A stretch of 47,927 bases of DNA from Pseudorhodobacter sp. E13 (GCF_003991405.1 NZ_RPEN01000141.1:1-47927); one strand, 5' to 3'. Numbered from the stretch's first letter, positions 33,561-43,042 are shown. Numbers and translations are program-made. The notes: generated by a model not told the origin, from the letters alone.

Positions 33561-34841
33561 CTATCGCGCGGAAATTCCAAGCGCTACTTTCGTATCCGCC
33601 AGGGTCAGGACGGCGCCGTCAAGGGCTTTGCCCGGCAGTGCCGTCACAAGCCGCGAAAGAAGCTGCTCTCCCCTTCCTTTCACTGCGATCAACGTGCCGT
33701 TACGGCCCAGGTTTTCGAGGTGGAGATCGTTGCCGATGATGGCGAGTGCCAGATGTTCGGACGACACGAAGGCACTGGCACCAGGGATGTTGCTGCGCCC
33801 AAGGATCAGCCGCTCGCCGCGTTTGAAAGTGAATTCCGTGGCTTCAGGCTTCGACAATGCCCGCAGCCGAATAGTGAGTTGGTCCTGTGCCTTTGCTGAA
33901 AGCAGAGGCTGGTAGCTTTGGCCACACCAGGGGCAGGTATTGCGCTTGCCAGCGACAAACACATGGCCACATTTGTGTTGCACCATATTCTGTAAAGCGC
34001 GTCCCAGGGCGAGGCGCCAGTCATTTGCCGAAGGTCGGCCTGCTGGAGTTGCGTTAAAGGCTTTGTCGAACAGGAGCGGCAGATCATTTCCTAAGGCGGT
34101 GATCGGCGTTTCACCTTTCTTGGGTCTGCGGCGGCGCTCCGGCCACTTGCCGCTCATCATCACCTTGTCGAATTTCGCGGGAGTCGCAACCTTGAGCCCA
34201 TCGGTCGGATGGCGGTTGAGCAGCACACAGCTCAAAAGCACCGTCCAGGCAAAGCGGTCGCTGTTTATGGTTGCCGCAATCGGCTTCTTCTGGTTTCGGG
34301 CCGTGCGGATTTCCGGGGCGAGAAAGGGGTGCTGGCCGACCATGGTGGGCTGGGGCACGAAAGGGTCTTGCGCGGCAAACCCATCAGTGTCGATCACCCA
34401 GACGTCGCCCTCGGGTGTGATGGTAAAATTTGAAGGCGCAACATCGCCATGGGCCAACCCTTGGGCTTCAAGACGCGACCAGTGGCAGGCCAATATCCAG
34501 GCGGTTTCCAACCGTTCGGGAAACCGGCGCGGCCGGTCCTGGTCAAGCGCCACGCCCGGGGCACGCAAGGTGAGATAGCCCAGCTCGCCGCGTTTTTCAC
34601 GCGGAACCAGTGGCGGGCAGACCTGCGGCAGACTTGCACCGATCTGATTGTCGACCATGTAGCGCAGCCGGGCTTTTCCATTGGCATTTTTGTCATCGGG
34701 ACGATCCAGAACTTTGTAGATCGCAGGCAATCCCGTGATCTCATCCTCTGCATGATACACTTTGCCTTGTCCGCCGCCATCAAAGCTGTCTTTGACGACG
34801 CGGAATTTTCGGCCTCCAAAACTCAAGACGTGCTTGCTCAT
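33561..34841 (-). CDS. TerY-P-type Ser/Thr protein kinase with zinc ribbon and FHA domain
   Basis: The 426-residue protein has a kinase domain: Gly loop GGGQGKV (22-28), Lys43, catalytic HGDVAPSNF (131-139, the H-x-D...N motif) and DTDG (151-154) for DFG. A zinc ribbon follows with Cys291, His293, Cys303 and Cys306, then an FHA phosphopeptide-binding domain (about 320-426, LILGRSN...SSEHLALAII). Kinase plus zinc ribbon beside PP2C and vWA genes is the known TerY-P triad. The FHA domain would read phosphothreonine marks made by this or another kinase. It overlaps the PP2C stop by four bases. Confidence 0.9.
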   Translation of the reverse strand: MSKHVLSFGGRKFRVVKDSFDGGGQGKVYHAEDEITGLPAIYKVLDRPDDKNANGKARLRYMVDNQIGASLPQVCPPLVPREKRGELGYLTLRAPGVALDQDRPRRFPERLETAWILACHWSRLEAQGLAHGDVAPSNFTITPEGDVWVIDTDGFAAQDPFVPQPTMVGQHPFLAPEIRTARNQKKPIAATINSDRFAWTVLLSCVLLNRHPTDGLKVATPAKFDKVMMSGKWPERRRRPKKGETPITALGNDLPLLFDKAFNATPAGRPSANDWRLALGRALQNMVQHKCGHVFVAGKRNTCPWCGQSYQPLLSAKAQDQLTIRLRALSKPEATEFTFKRGERLILGRSNIPGASAFVSSEHLALAIIGNDLHLENLGRNGTLIAVKGRGEQLLSRLVTALPGKALDGAVLTLADTKVALGISAR

Positions 34842-36247
34842 GCCTGGGCCTCCTCGTTCTCAACCAACATGACGGTGAGGGTCAGGTTGTCGGAATGGAG
34901 CGGCTGGCCAGTTTCCTTGTCTTTGAGGCTTTCGAGGTGGCTCAGCAGATTGTCGCAGAAGATCTCAGGCCCGGCCTTGTGGATTTGCTCGACGATTTGT
35001 TTGTGGCGTGCCGCGAGGCCATGGAGGTTGAACAAATCGCCCGCCCCATCGGACATGGTGAAGATCAGGCTGCCGGGTTCTACACGCATGGAGCCCAATC
35101 GGGGGGTGAATGTTCGCCCAGCTTCAAGATGGGCGGTGATGACATTTGACGGCATGTTTGGCGCGTGATGCGGGGCCATCAGGTCCTGTGCCACGCCATC
35201 GGGGTGAATGATGCAAATGCGACCATCTCCAAGGCTGGTCCATGTCAGACGGTCGCCATCGACCAATGCCAGCAACGCTGTAGTCAGCCCCTCGATGCCG
35301 TCTTCTTCCATTTGATTTGGGCAGCTAGCGAGGGCATCTAGCAAAGCCTGTTCGGCGGATAGTCCAACGGTGAGCCCCATGGTGACGCGGGATTTCAGCT
35401 TGCGGGAACAATAGCGCGCGGCGGTACGACCGCCGGGCCGCCCGCCCACGCCGTCGCAGGTAGCTGCGAAGGCGATGCCGTCGGCAACGTCTCGTACGGC
35501 ATAGGCATCCTGGTTTTCTTTGCGGACTTGCCCGCAATGGGACGCCCCGCCAACCGTCACCCGCCAGGGACTCCGCACGTCTTCCTGTTCTTCACCGCTG
35601 ATGTTGTCGTCCATGTCTCCGTCCTTGCTTTCCTGCATCTCCTGTTCCGTGGTCTCGGCGTGTTTCTCGCGCCGTATCGCGCGCAGCTCGCGCCAGATGA
35701 GCCAGGCAACCCCGGCCAGGAGCAATTGCGGCAGCGCGGCGAAAAACTCGTTGAGAGATGGAAAACTGATCAGGACTTCTGGCCGCCAGCTGGGTTGGGC
35801 CGTTTCAGCGGATGGATTGGTGCGAATGGTCAGCGGTGGATGCGGATCGACACGCGGCAGGGCAATCGCATCGCGAGGCGCACCATCCTCCGCGCTTTCC
35901 TTCTCTTCATTGCTGGTCTCGGGCAAGTCCAACGGCTGCCAAACAGGTGGATCGGGTGGAAACTGCAGCGTCGCAGGTGGGTTCAGTTTTTCGGGGATCG
36001 CGTAGACATCGGCGTTCACGGTGTCGGGCAGAACGAACATCAATGCGGCCAGCGCGACGCCAATCATGAGGTGCGAGCGGCCTGTTTTCTGCTGCGGTTG
36101 GCCACCATGAATGAGTGCTAGCAGTTGTTCGGCTTGCGCATTGCGGGTGGCGATCATTTGTTCGGGCGTGTCAGGATCAAACCCCAGGCGTGCCGATTGT
36201 ACCTGGCAGGCATCGCTGATGGGCCAGCGGCGAATGTCGGAAGACAT
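34838..36247 (-). CDS. membrane-anchored PP2C-family protein phosphatase
   Basis: The 469-residue protein has two hydrophobic segments (about 59-80, and about 170-192 with FFAALPQLLLAGVAWLIW) separated by a Pro-rich region. A C-terminal PP2C domain follows from about 230: RKENQDAY, FAATCDGVGGRPGG (metal-binding Asp-Gly) and FTMSDGAGDLF. It would reverse the phosphorylation carried out by the adjacent kinase. The N-terminus (MSSDIRRWPISDACQ...RNAQAEQLLALIHGG) may be a docking module, as the two membrane spans would place residues 80-170 in the periplasm. It is first in the leftward operon. Confidence 0.9.
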   Translation of the reverse strand: MSSDIRRWPISDACQVQSARLGFDPDTPEQMIATRNAQAEQLLALIHGGQPQQKTGRSHLMIGVALAALMFVLPDTVNADVYAIPEKLNPPATLQFPPDPPVWQPLDLPETSNEEKESAEDGAPRDAIALPRVDPHPPLTIRTNPSAETAQPSWRPEVLISFPSLNEFFAALPQLLLAGVAWLIWRELRAIRREKHAETTEQEMQESKDGDMDDNISGEEQEDVRSPWRVTVGGASHCGQVRKENQDAYAVRDVADGIAFAATCDGVGGRPGGRTAARYCSRKLKSRVTMGLTVGLSAEQALLDALASCPNQMEEDGIEGLTTALLALVDGDRLTWTSLGDGRICIIHPDGVAQDLMAPHHAPNMPSNVITAHLEAGRTFTPRLGSMRVEPGSLIFTMSDGAGDLFNLHGLAARHKQIVEQIHKAGPEIFCDNLLSHLESLKDKETGQPLHSDNLTLTVMLVENEEAQA

Positions 36248-36384
36248 GTGAGATTTCCTTTCTCAAAACGGGTTTCGGATGACCCAGCTTTGAGAGGGGG
36301 CGGGAGTTGCGGGCAGGCGTGGTTCCCCACACCCCAGTGTTTTGAGGCCCGATGGAATCGCCGTTCATTTCCGCGCGCAGCGTC

Positions 36385-36406
36385 AACGCGTGGGATCCCA
36401 CGCGTT
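36385..36406. promoter_or_regulatory. perfect 22-bp palindrome in the divergent promoter region
   Basis: Two 11-bp arms, AACGCGTGGGA and TCCCACGCGTT, abut without spacer. The palindrome lies 138 bp from the phosphatase start and 69 bp from the vWA start, in the 227-bp gap between the two divergent operons. A dimeric regulator binding here could control both sides at once. A hairpin in the vWA leader RNA is the alternative. Confidence 0.6.
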
Positions 36407-36474
36407 TTGCGACTCGGGGCGCTCTGATCCTCTGGCCTCGCTGCAATGTCGCAGTGAGAGAAAGGAAAACACCC

Positions 36475-37167
36475 ATGGGAAACACAATGGATTTCGACGC
36501 GGCAATGGCCGGTCAGCAACCGGAAAACCCCACACCATCCGACAATGTATTTGCCGACTTGGAACCGCCTGAAGAAGCCTTCAAGGACATGAACATCAAA
36601 TACGGGCGGCAGCACGTTGTGATCATGCTCGACAATTCGGGCTCAATGAGCAGCAGCGGCAAAATTGATGAATGCAATCTGGCCAAGAACGGGTTGGTGA
36701 AAGAAACGGCTGTCCCGGCAAACAAAGATGGCTTTTTAATCACTGAAATTCCGTTCAACGATCGCGCCAAACGGACGGTTTTCGCGCAATCAGCGGTCGG
36801 CCTCACCCTGAAACCGGGCCATGCCAGCGGCGGCACCAATTTCGAGGCAGCGCTTCAGCTGGGCCTGCAATCGGTGCAGGAGCTGGACAAACGTCCCAAT
36901 TCCGATGGCTACAAGTTCTACCGCCCGGTCATGATCCTGATGTCGGACGGGCACAGTCATGCCAGTGACGCGATCATCCGACAGGCCAAGGAAGAGGCGG
37001 ATATCATCTGCATCGCCTTTGGGATGGATGCCAACACCGCCATGCTGGAAAAGATCGCCTCAGACGGGAAAGCGCACCGGGTTTCGACCAATGGCGGGGA
37101 TCTCCAAAAATTCCTCGCCAAGGTTGGCCAGACGCTGAGCGATACGTTCCAATCTGCCCGGATCTGA
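36475..37167 (+). CDS. vWA-domain protein, TerY-like
   Basis: The start was placed at ATG 36475 (MGNTMDFDAAM), with AAGGA 9 bp upstream. The 230-residue protein is a single von Willebrand A domain with the full MIDAS: D53-x-S55-x-S57 (DNSGSMS), T121 (GGTNFEAAL) and D158 (LMSDGHSH). TerY-type vWA proteins act with a kinase and PP2C in tellurite/stress-related phosphorylation modules; both partners are encoded divergently next door. It is first in the rightward operon. Confidence 0.9.
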   Translation: MGNTMDFDAAMAGQQPENPTPSDNVFADLEPPEEAFKDMNIKYGRQHVVIMLDNSGSMSSSGKIDECNLAKNGLVKETAVPANKDGFLITEIPFNDRAKRTVFAQSAVGLTLKPGHASGGTNFEAALQLGLQSVQELDKRPNSDGYKFYRPVMILMSDGHSHASDAIIRQAKEEADIICIAFGMDANTAMLEKIASDGKAHRVSTNGGDLQKFLAKVGQTLSDTFQSARI

Positions 37168-37200
37168 TCGGCTATGTCCCGATATTGAAATGACCACGAC

Positions 37201-37245
37201 ACGCCCTTGGCTCTGAGCTTTGCCGGTAGTCAGGGGCGCGTTTTT
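37201..37245 (+). terminator. possible terminator after the vWA gene
   Basis: ACGCCC at 37201 and GGGCGCGT near 37234, followed by TTTTT, could form an imperfect stem with a T-run. It would partly separate the vWA gene from the following genes. Weak evidence. Confidence 0.35.
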
Positions 37246-37275
37246 CGTTGAAGATCAGCAGTGAAAGGAAAGACC

Positions 37276-38355
37276 ATGCGCGATGATCAAAACCCAATTG
37301 CAGGCCTTGGGCATAACAACCCGCCAGTTCGCGATTTTCCGAAACCGCCCCGCATTCGGAAAGAGGATATCGACAAGTTGGGCAACAAACAGAAATTCGG
37401 GAAGCGCAAACATGTGGGTGATACGTTCAAGATGATCCACGCCTTTGGTGGTCTGATGGAGACCCTGGGGCGTCAGGAACCGGCTCCGTTCTTCGAGCAA
37501 ATCTATGAACCCGATGCAAAAGAACTCGAAGATATCAGTAAGAAACGGGTTCTGGTCGAGGACGATGACAAACGCCCGCCCAGAAGCTGGCGCGAGGATC
37601 GCGGCCAGAAAATCCGCTGTGGCCAGATCAGCGTGTCGATCCTAGAAGCAGAGCACATGCTCTATCATCTGAGCGTGGGCGCCGGCAAAGAGGCTGCGTC
37701 ACTGTTCTCGCCCGAGGATATGGTACGCCTCACACCGAGCCAGATCATCGACCGGATTCTGGAAGCCTCACCCGGAATGATTGCGCCGCCCAGAAACCCG
37801 GTGCTGCTGCTGAAACTTCTGGCCGAGCTGCAGGGGGACGGCGCGCCGGAAATCAAACTGGCGAACACGTCTTTGCGTTTGTCGAACCAAGGCGATGGGC
37901 GCGGTGACAATCTGCGCGTGAAAGACGATCTGCTACGCATCACGCCGGGCCAGGAATTTATGCTGGATATCCGCTTTGATGCGCCGAAGGAAACGCAGAT
38001 CTATGTGTTTGAGTTCAGCACGACGGCGCTGGAAGACACTGAGAATGGCGATGAAGTTCTGGCTTTGCCGATGCCCTATCTGGAGCCAAGCGCAACAGGC
38101 GTCTACGTGCTGAATTGCGAGAAAAAGCCGATCCGGGCCCGCTCCGCACCCGGCACCTTCGGGTTTGCTGCGATCACCTTCCGACCCGGCAAAGACAAAG
38201 ATGCGCCCCCTCTGACCTCGTTGCTGGGCGAAGCGGCCACTGCACAGGAATGGCGGCGTGAAGAGCTGAACGCGGTCATCCAGGTTCTGCGTTGGGAATT
38301 GGTGCAAGACCAACCACGGCTGTCCCTCGGCATTCTGGACTATGTGAAAGGCTGA
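37276..38355 (+). CDS. hypothetical protein with GLGHNNPP motif and DUF4384-like C-terminus
   Basis: The start was placed at ATG 37276 (MRDDQNPIAGLGHNNPP), with AAGGAAAG upstream. The GLGHNNPP motif near the N-terminus is frequent in small alphaproteobacterial proteins. The C-terminal 140 residues (LRITPGQEFMLDIRFDAP, IYVFEFSTTAL, APGTFGFAAITF) look like the beta-sandwich DUF4384 domain, which often accompanies caspase-like proteases and kinases in bacterial signalling loci. The protein lies between the vWA gene and the HExxH gene, to which it is coupled by a 1-bp gap. Role unknown. Confidence 0.7.
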   Translation: MRDDQNPIAGLGHNNPPVRDFPKPPRIRKEDIDKLGNKQKFGKRKHVGDTFKMIHAFGGLMETLGRQEPAPFFEQIYEPDAKELEDISKKRVLVEDDDKRPPRSWREDRGQKIRCGQISVSILEAEHMLYHLSVGAGKEAASLFSPEDMVRLTPSQIIDRILEASPGMIAPPRNPVLLLKLLAELQGDGAPEIKLANTSLRLSNQGDGRGDNLRVKDDLLRITPGQEFMLDIRFDAPKETQIYVFEFSTTALEDTENGDEVLALPMPYLEPSATGVYVLNCEKKPIRARSAPGTFGFAAITFRPGKDKDAPPLTSLLGEAATAQEWRREELNAVIQVLRWELVQDQPRLSLGILDYVKG

Positions 38356-38356
38356 G

Positions 38357-40132
38357 ATGGCAAAAACGCCCCAATCCGACAGGCACGAGCTCCAAGGCAA
38401 TCTGGAGCTCTTGCTTGATGGCGACGCCAAAACCGCCACTGGCCGCTTCGATCACCTGGGCTGGGACATGCACGCAGGTGGCGGGGAAACGAACTGGACG
38501 TCCTTGATCGCATCCTTGCATGAGACCTGCCATTTTGAGCTCAACCAATCGACGGCCTACGGCGCGTTACTGATGGCACAGGCCTATCTGATGCGGGAAT
38601 TGGGCGGCGCAAAACAATTGATCCGGCTGGAGGGGCTGAGGGACCGATGCCGGAATTGCCATGAGATCTATGCCACGCTGCAATCGCTGATGATCGCCCA
38701 AGATGCGGGGGTGATGCGGGATGCGTTCGTAGAGGCCTATCTCGATTATCGCGACTGGCTGGAACAGGGCGAGGCATTGATTGCAGGGCTTCATAGCCGT
38801 TTTGCGCGCATGGCCGCACTGGCCGCCGTGATCAAGGGGTGTTTTCAGACACCTGTCCTCGTTTACGCTACACAAATCGGCCTGGAAGACTACGTGGTCG
38901 ATGACTTGCCGCAGGACGACTTTCCTGATCAGAGACTGGCAATACTGACCCCAATGCTGACCGAAGATTTCTGGCAAACCGCCGTGAACGATTTCCTCAC
39001 GCAAACCGAAGATGACACGGCCAAGGCCCTGCTGACCAGCGCCGAGACAGCGGAGACGTCCAGCAGGGAAGCTGACCAAACCTTGCTCGGGATTGAGTTC
39101 GAACCGTTCTCAGTTGAACTAAGCGCATTTCTGGAAACCCGCATCGCACAGCTGGTCGAACGCGCCGGTCAAGCCAGCCTGCATTCCACTGATTACGTCT
39201 CCTATTGCCAACCGCTCCTGGATCAATGCGACGCGCTGGCACCCTTCAAAACCGCCACATCCACATTGCGTCTGCCATCCTCAGATAAGGGCAGCGATAC
39301 GGACGCGCTGGAGGCGCAATTGTCAGAAACCCTGGTCACTGGCCCGCCGATACCGGCCCGGGTTTGCCTGTTCGACGATTTGCCTCGAACTGACTGGGAT
39401 CGCTTCATTTCGCGCCATGAGGATCGAGAGGTCATTTTTGTGGCCTCGCGGACCAAAGATCGCCTCAAACAACAATATGATCTGGACGCATCCGCAATGC
39501 AGGCGCTGGAGCAAATCCGGCAGGACTATCTGGTCTATATGGTGAAAGCGGTCAAACGCAACGGCCAGCATGTCATGGATATCTGTCTCTTCAGCAAACC
39601 CGGGCAACTTCTGATCATCGACCGGATCCTCAAAAAAGGCATCCTGGCCTCAACCTCAATGCTGCTCTTGTCAGACAAGCACTGGCAGGAGCAGTGGCAC
39701 GACCCCATCGCCAATGCCGCCACTCAGATCATCCTGTTTGACCTGTCGCCGCTTGATCACCTGGAACGGTCACTGGCCACATTGTTCGCAGACATCTCCT
39801 ACAAGAAATACCGCATTGAGCAGGGCGAGATCGAGCTGGCCTGTCTGGTTTTTGCTGCAAGCGCACCAAACTTGACCTCGATATTCGTTGCCCCCTGTAG
39901 CGACGCCGTTGCGAATGGCATCATCCGGCACGTTGAGACGGATGACCGTCTGAACAAGTCTGACAGCACCAGTTGGAGTCCAGACGGCCCGGTGTTCGAC
40001 CAGCTAAGCGATGCAATGCCACTGCTCCTGAGCGCGCTGTTCCTGCATGAGACGCGGTTTGACTTCAAAGCGCTGCAGTCAGAATTCGGCGCACTGGGAT
40101 TCGAAGACGGGCGCTTTCTGACGACCGAATAG
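38357..40132 (+). CDS. 591-residue protein with HExxH motif, unknown family
   Basis: The ATG is 1 bp after the previous stop, so translation is coupled. Residues 55-59 read HETCH, followed by FELNQSTAYGALLM; an H-E-x-x-H helix with this LNxxT-YG continuation suggests a zincin-type metallopeptidase, though the third metal ligand is not obvious. The remainder is helical to about 320, then an alpha/beta region (RVCLFDDLPRTDW, REVIFVASRTKDRL) to the end. There is no signal peptide or membrane span. In context it may be the substrate-processing or effector component of the TerY-P/CHAT locus. Confidence 0.65.
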   Translation: MAKTPQSDRHELQGNLELLLDGDAKTATGRFDHLGWDMHAGGGETNWTSLIASLHETCHFELNQSTAYGALLMAQAYLMRELGGAKQLIRLEGLRDRCRNCHEIYATLQSLMIAQDAGVMRDAFVEAYLDYRDWLEQGEALIAGLHSRFARMAALAAVIKGCFQTPVLVYATQIGLEDYVVDDLPQDDFPDQRLAILTPMLTEDFWQTAVNDFLTQTEDDTAKALLTSAETAETSSREADQTLLGIEFEPFSVELSAFLETRIAQLVERAGQASLHSTDYVSYCQPLLDQCDALAPFKTATSTLRLPSSDKGSDTDALEAQLSETLVTGPPIPARVCLFDDLPRTDWDRFISRHEDREVIFVASRTKDRLKQQYDLDASAMQALEQIRQDYLVYMVKAVKRNGQHVMDICLFSKPGQLLIIDRILKKGILASTSMLLLSDKHWQEQWHDPIANAATQIILFDLSPLDHLERSLATLFADISYKKYRIEQGEIELACLVFAASAPNLTSIFVAPCSDAVANGIIRHVETDDRLNKSDSTSWSPDGPVFDQLSDAMPLLLSALFLHETRFDFKALQSEFGALGFEDGRFLTTE

Positions 40133-40165
40133 ACGGGCAAAACCATGCTGTCGAAACCAACCCTA

Positions 40166-40579
40166 TCAAAACAGCGACAATTGCCGCGACTCCTCGACAT
40201 AGCGCTGCCAGTCGGCGCTCCTGGACGCATCATCCAGCCAGTCCGACACGAACGCCACGACATCGCCACCCCAATCGGCGAAGGGGTCTTCGCCGTGCAA
40301 AAACAGCGAGCGATAACCGGTTGCCGTGACCGGCAGCTTCACCTTTCCTTCCGAGCGCAGCTCAACATGATGGGTGCGCAAGCCGGCGCAACGACCAAGC
40401 CAGCAGGCATTGTAGCGGATGTGCAGACCGATGCCCTGCCATTCAGAGGTGAATTCGAAATAACCGGGGTCTTCGGTGACAGTATCCACTGCATTGCCCA
40501 CCTCCTCAGTGACCACACGTGTTTTGTCTTCGACGGAGTTTTGTGTAGTTTCACGGGCCCGATCCGAACTTTTCTCCAT
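40166..40579 (-). CDS. conserved mobile-element hypothetical protein
   Basis: The 137-residue protein has the pattern YFEFTSEWQGIGLHIRYN, HHVELRSEG, LPVTATGYRSLFL and a QLSLF end. This arrangement occurs in many proteobacterial plasmid and island proteins of unknown function (W-x-GI-IRY...H-ELR...LPVT-TGYRS). It is convergent with the HExxH gene and may mark the left edge of the mobilizable element to the right. Confidence 0.7.
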   Translation of the reverse strand: MEKSSDRARETTQNSVEDKTRVVTEEVGNAVDTVTEDPGYFEFTSEWQGIGLHIRYNACWLGRCAGLRTHHVELRSEGKVKLPVTATGYRSLFLHGEDPFADWGGDVVAFVSDWLDDASRSADWQRYVEESRQLSLF

Positions 40580-40815
40580 GCCACAAGGCTACGCGGCAAC
40601 GGCAGAAAGCCAATATCTGCACAGCTCTTGCGCGTGCGCCAACGGGTGGGTGGGGCAGCCCGGCACGGGCGGGAAAGCCTCGCCCGCAACCCAGCGGCAC
40701 AAATCTGCAGATGCTGCCCGCTCGACTTCATTAAGACTTCATTAAGTTTTTCGGCGTGCTCGAGACGCGTGACGCCGCGCGGTCGATAGGCTTTGGTCAA
40801 CATAATTTCAAAACC

Positions 40816-41055
40816 ATGACAGATAATTACCGACACAACCAAGGTCCGGATAACGGCCAAAACAACGAGCACCGCATCACCATTTCCGCCGCGCGCCGGA
40901 TGCTCGGAATGCTGGGCCGCAACTACTCTGACGACGACATGGTCGAAATCATCAACGTGCTCTACGGCATTGCTGAAGAAGGATTTGAGATCTACCGCGA
41001 CATCGACACTGATGGTAAGTGGAATGGTCCGAGAATTGATGATTCAGATGAGTAG
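40816..41055 (+). CDS. small acidic hypothetical protein
   Basis: The start was placed at ATG 40816 (MTDNYRHNQGPDNG); an upstream ATG at 40756 adds 20 residues with poor coding character. The 79-residue protein has a helical middle (ISAARRMLGMLGRNYSDDDMVEIINVLYGIAEEGFEIYRDI) and an acidic DDSDE end. Its last 12 bases overlap the 3' end of the convergent serine recombinase gene. Confidence 0.6.
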   Translation: MTDNYRHNQGPDNGQNNEHRITISAARRMLGMLGRNYSDDDMVEIINVLYGIAEEGFEIYRDIDTDGKWNGPRIDDSDE

Positions 41056-42771
41056 GAACGCCAGGACTTCGGCCTCAAAGGTGTTCCATTCAGAAACCAG
41101 TTCCCCAGCCAACTGTTCTCTATCGACTCCGACATCCCGGTTAAGCCGGTACAGGAGCGTCAATTCGGGTGTTCCATCGACCAGATCACGGTAGGTTGGA
41201 TGCTTTTTGAAGATAAACCCCCACAGATTCTCGATCTTCTCCTTGGTGGGCGCGTTCATCGCATGCTCCGTGGGGTGTTCCATCAGCTTTTTTGCGACGT
41301 CGAAGTAAGCGTCGATTTCGTCCTCTCGGATGGTCGTTGACGTCAGCTTCTTTCGGGTTGCCTTGATCGTCGCCTCCAATTCCTCAACTTGGGCCTCAAG
41401 CTTCTGCTGAACCAAGCGGGAGTTACTGGTCGCGATGCGGTCCAGCAAAGATTCCTGTCGGCCCTCAAGGGCAGCAATATGCTGAGTGATTTGATCGCTT
41501 TCGCTCTTTCGGGCGCGGTTTTTCTGGATCCAAACGTCTCTCACAACTTCCCGGAACAGCGGCAGAAAACCGGGCTTGGCCTGTAGTCGGTCCAAATAAT
41601 TGGCAACAGTCTTCTCGAACTCGTTCTTGTTAACGCCAAAGTATCTGTGACCACGGCTGCAATGATAGTATCCGAAGTAATTCCCTGACTTTCCTTTCGA
41701 GCGCGATGCCACCAAGGGACGGGCACATTCCGGACAGGTGACGACGTGGCGGAGCAGGAATTCGGGATTGTGGCGACGGCTGACGTAGGTCTCACGGTCT
41801 TCCGAAATTTCAAGAGAACCGTCCTTGTGTTGTTTGATGCGTACCTTGCCACGGTTGGCTCGGTTGAACAGGTCAATTGAAATCAACGGCTCAATTGGAG
41901 CTAGTACTGGCTTGTCCTGATTCCAGCGCTCGCAGCGGACACCGCAGTAGATCAGTCGAGAAATGTAGCGGTTTAGCTGCTTAGGACAAAGCTGCTTCTG
42001 CCGGGTCTGCCCTAGTACGCGCCTTGTATCCTTGTCATAGATATTCGTTGGGCGGGATTGATAGCCCATCGCGTTGATTGCTTCGCAGATCGCATCGTCG
42101 CGCCAGCCACCTTCAGCTTTCAGCTCGAACATTCGGACAATCCAAGGCCCTTCCAACTCGTGGGGCACCAGGATGGTCTTCTTCTTGCCGTCTTCGGTGG
42201 TGATCTTCCGATTGCGATATCCGAAATTTGCGGCGCGACATTGATACCCGTCACGCGTCAATTGAATCTGCTGTCCGATTGTGCGTGTCAGAATATCGGA
42301 TGCTTCGGCGCGGGCCTTCTCTGCCATGAAGATTTCAGCGTAATGGCTCGGAGATTCGATAGACCACTGATACTCAACGCCGAGATGCTCCAATCGGTTT
42401 CGTTCCGGCTGGATGATGCCGGTTGTGTCGACCAGCCGCACGTTTAGTTCCCTCAACTGACGTTTCAGGGCAAGATAAATTTCAGTACCACCCCTAGTGA
42501 AGCGGTCGATATCGCCCACAATCACCGCGTCTATGTCGCGGTTTTCCGACAAAAATTCGAAGAGTTCGTCGAGGATACGGCGATCTGACTTGCGACCGGA
42601 GTAGTGCTCGATGAAATATCGGACGATATCGATCCGTTCTCGTCGCGCCACGAATTCTACCTTGCGGCGCTGTGTTTCGATGCTCTCGCCTTCTTGGAAC
42701 TGCTTGTCCGTAGACACCCGCAACAACGCCACCCCGAACCGTTGTGCCGAAGTCGTTGGGGGAATGGACAT
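41044..42771 (-). CDS. large serine recombinase
   Basis: The 575-residue protein starts at ATG 42771 (MSIPPTTSAQRFG). The resolvase domain shows catalytic Ser20 in ALLRVSTDKQ and DRFTRGG. A recombinase domain (GYRNRKITTEDG...) and a zinc-ribbon region (CPECARPLVAS...CSRGHRYFG) follow, then a coiled coil (about 430-500). Such enzymes integrate and excise mobile elements without host factors. Its end AGELVSEWNTFEAEV is shared with cassette proteins of the left island. It points away from the mobilization genes and toward the probable element boundary near 41,050. Confidence 0.92.
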   Translation of the reverse strand: MSIPPTTSAQRFGVALLRVSTDKQFQEGESIETQRRKVEFVARRERIDIVRYFIEHYSGRKSDRRILDELFEFLSENRDIDAVIVGDIDRFTRGGTEIYLALKRQLRELNVRLVDTTGIIQPERNRLEHLGVEYQWSIESPSHYAEIFMAEKARAEASDILTRTIGQQIQLTRDGYQCRAANFGYRNRKITTEDGKKKTILVPHELEGPWIVRMFELKAEGGWRDDAICEAINAMGYQSRPTNIYDKDTRRVLGQTRQKQLCPKQLNRYISRLIYCGVRCERWNQDKPVLAPIEPLISIDLFNRANRGKVRIKQHKDGSLEISEDRETYVSRRHNPEFLLRHVVTCPECARPLVASRSKGKSGNYFGYYHCSRGHRYFGVNKNEFEKTVANYLDRLQAKPGFLPLFREVVRDVWIQKNRARKSESDQITQHIAALEGRQESLLDRIATSNSRLVQQKLEAQVEELEATIKATRKKLTSTTIREDEIDAYFDVAKKLMEHPTEHAMNAPTKEKIENLWGFIFKKHPTYRDLVDGTPELTLLYRLNRDVGVDREQLAGELVSEWNTFEAEVLAFLLI

Positions 42772-42781
42772 CTGGAAAGGT

Positions 42782-43042
42782 TCAAGTACGAGGTTTGAGG
42801 CTGGTGTGCTGGCGGCAAAGATTATTCCAGAGCAGCAAGCTATCACCGCATAACATCGTAGCCGGTGACCGTGCGATCAGGCGCAGCCGTTCGAGTTCCG
42901 TTTCGGTCAGGGTTTCGATCTGCAAACCCATTGGCAGTTTGTTCAACAATGCCTGCAGCTCGGCCATTTCGTCGGCCTTGGCCTGCAAGAGCGCCATTTC
43001 CTCGGGAGTGATTTCCGTCAGCCGGGCAGATCGGTTCCTCAT
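42782..43042 (-). CDS. small helical hypothetical protein
   Basis: The 86-residue protein is mostly helical (EEMALLQAKADEMAELQALLNKL, TETELERLRLIARSP) with no motif recognised. It is immediately upstream of the serine recombinase gene (10-bp gap) in the same direction, so it may be co-expressed; an accessory or directionality role is conceivable but unsupported. Confidence 0.6.
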   Translation of the reverse strand: MRNRSARLTEITPEEMALLQAKADEMAELQALLNKLPMGLQIETLTETELERLRLIARSPATMLCGDSLLLWNNLCRQHTSLKPRT

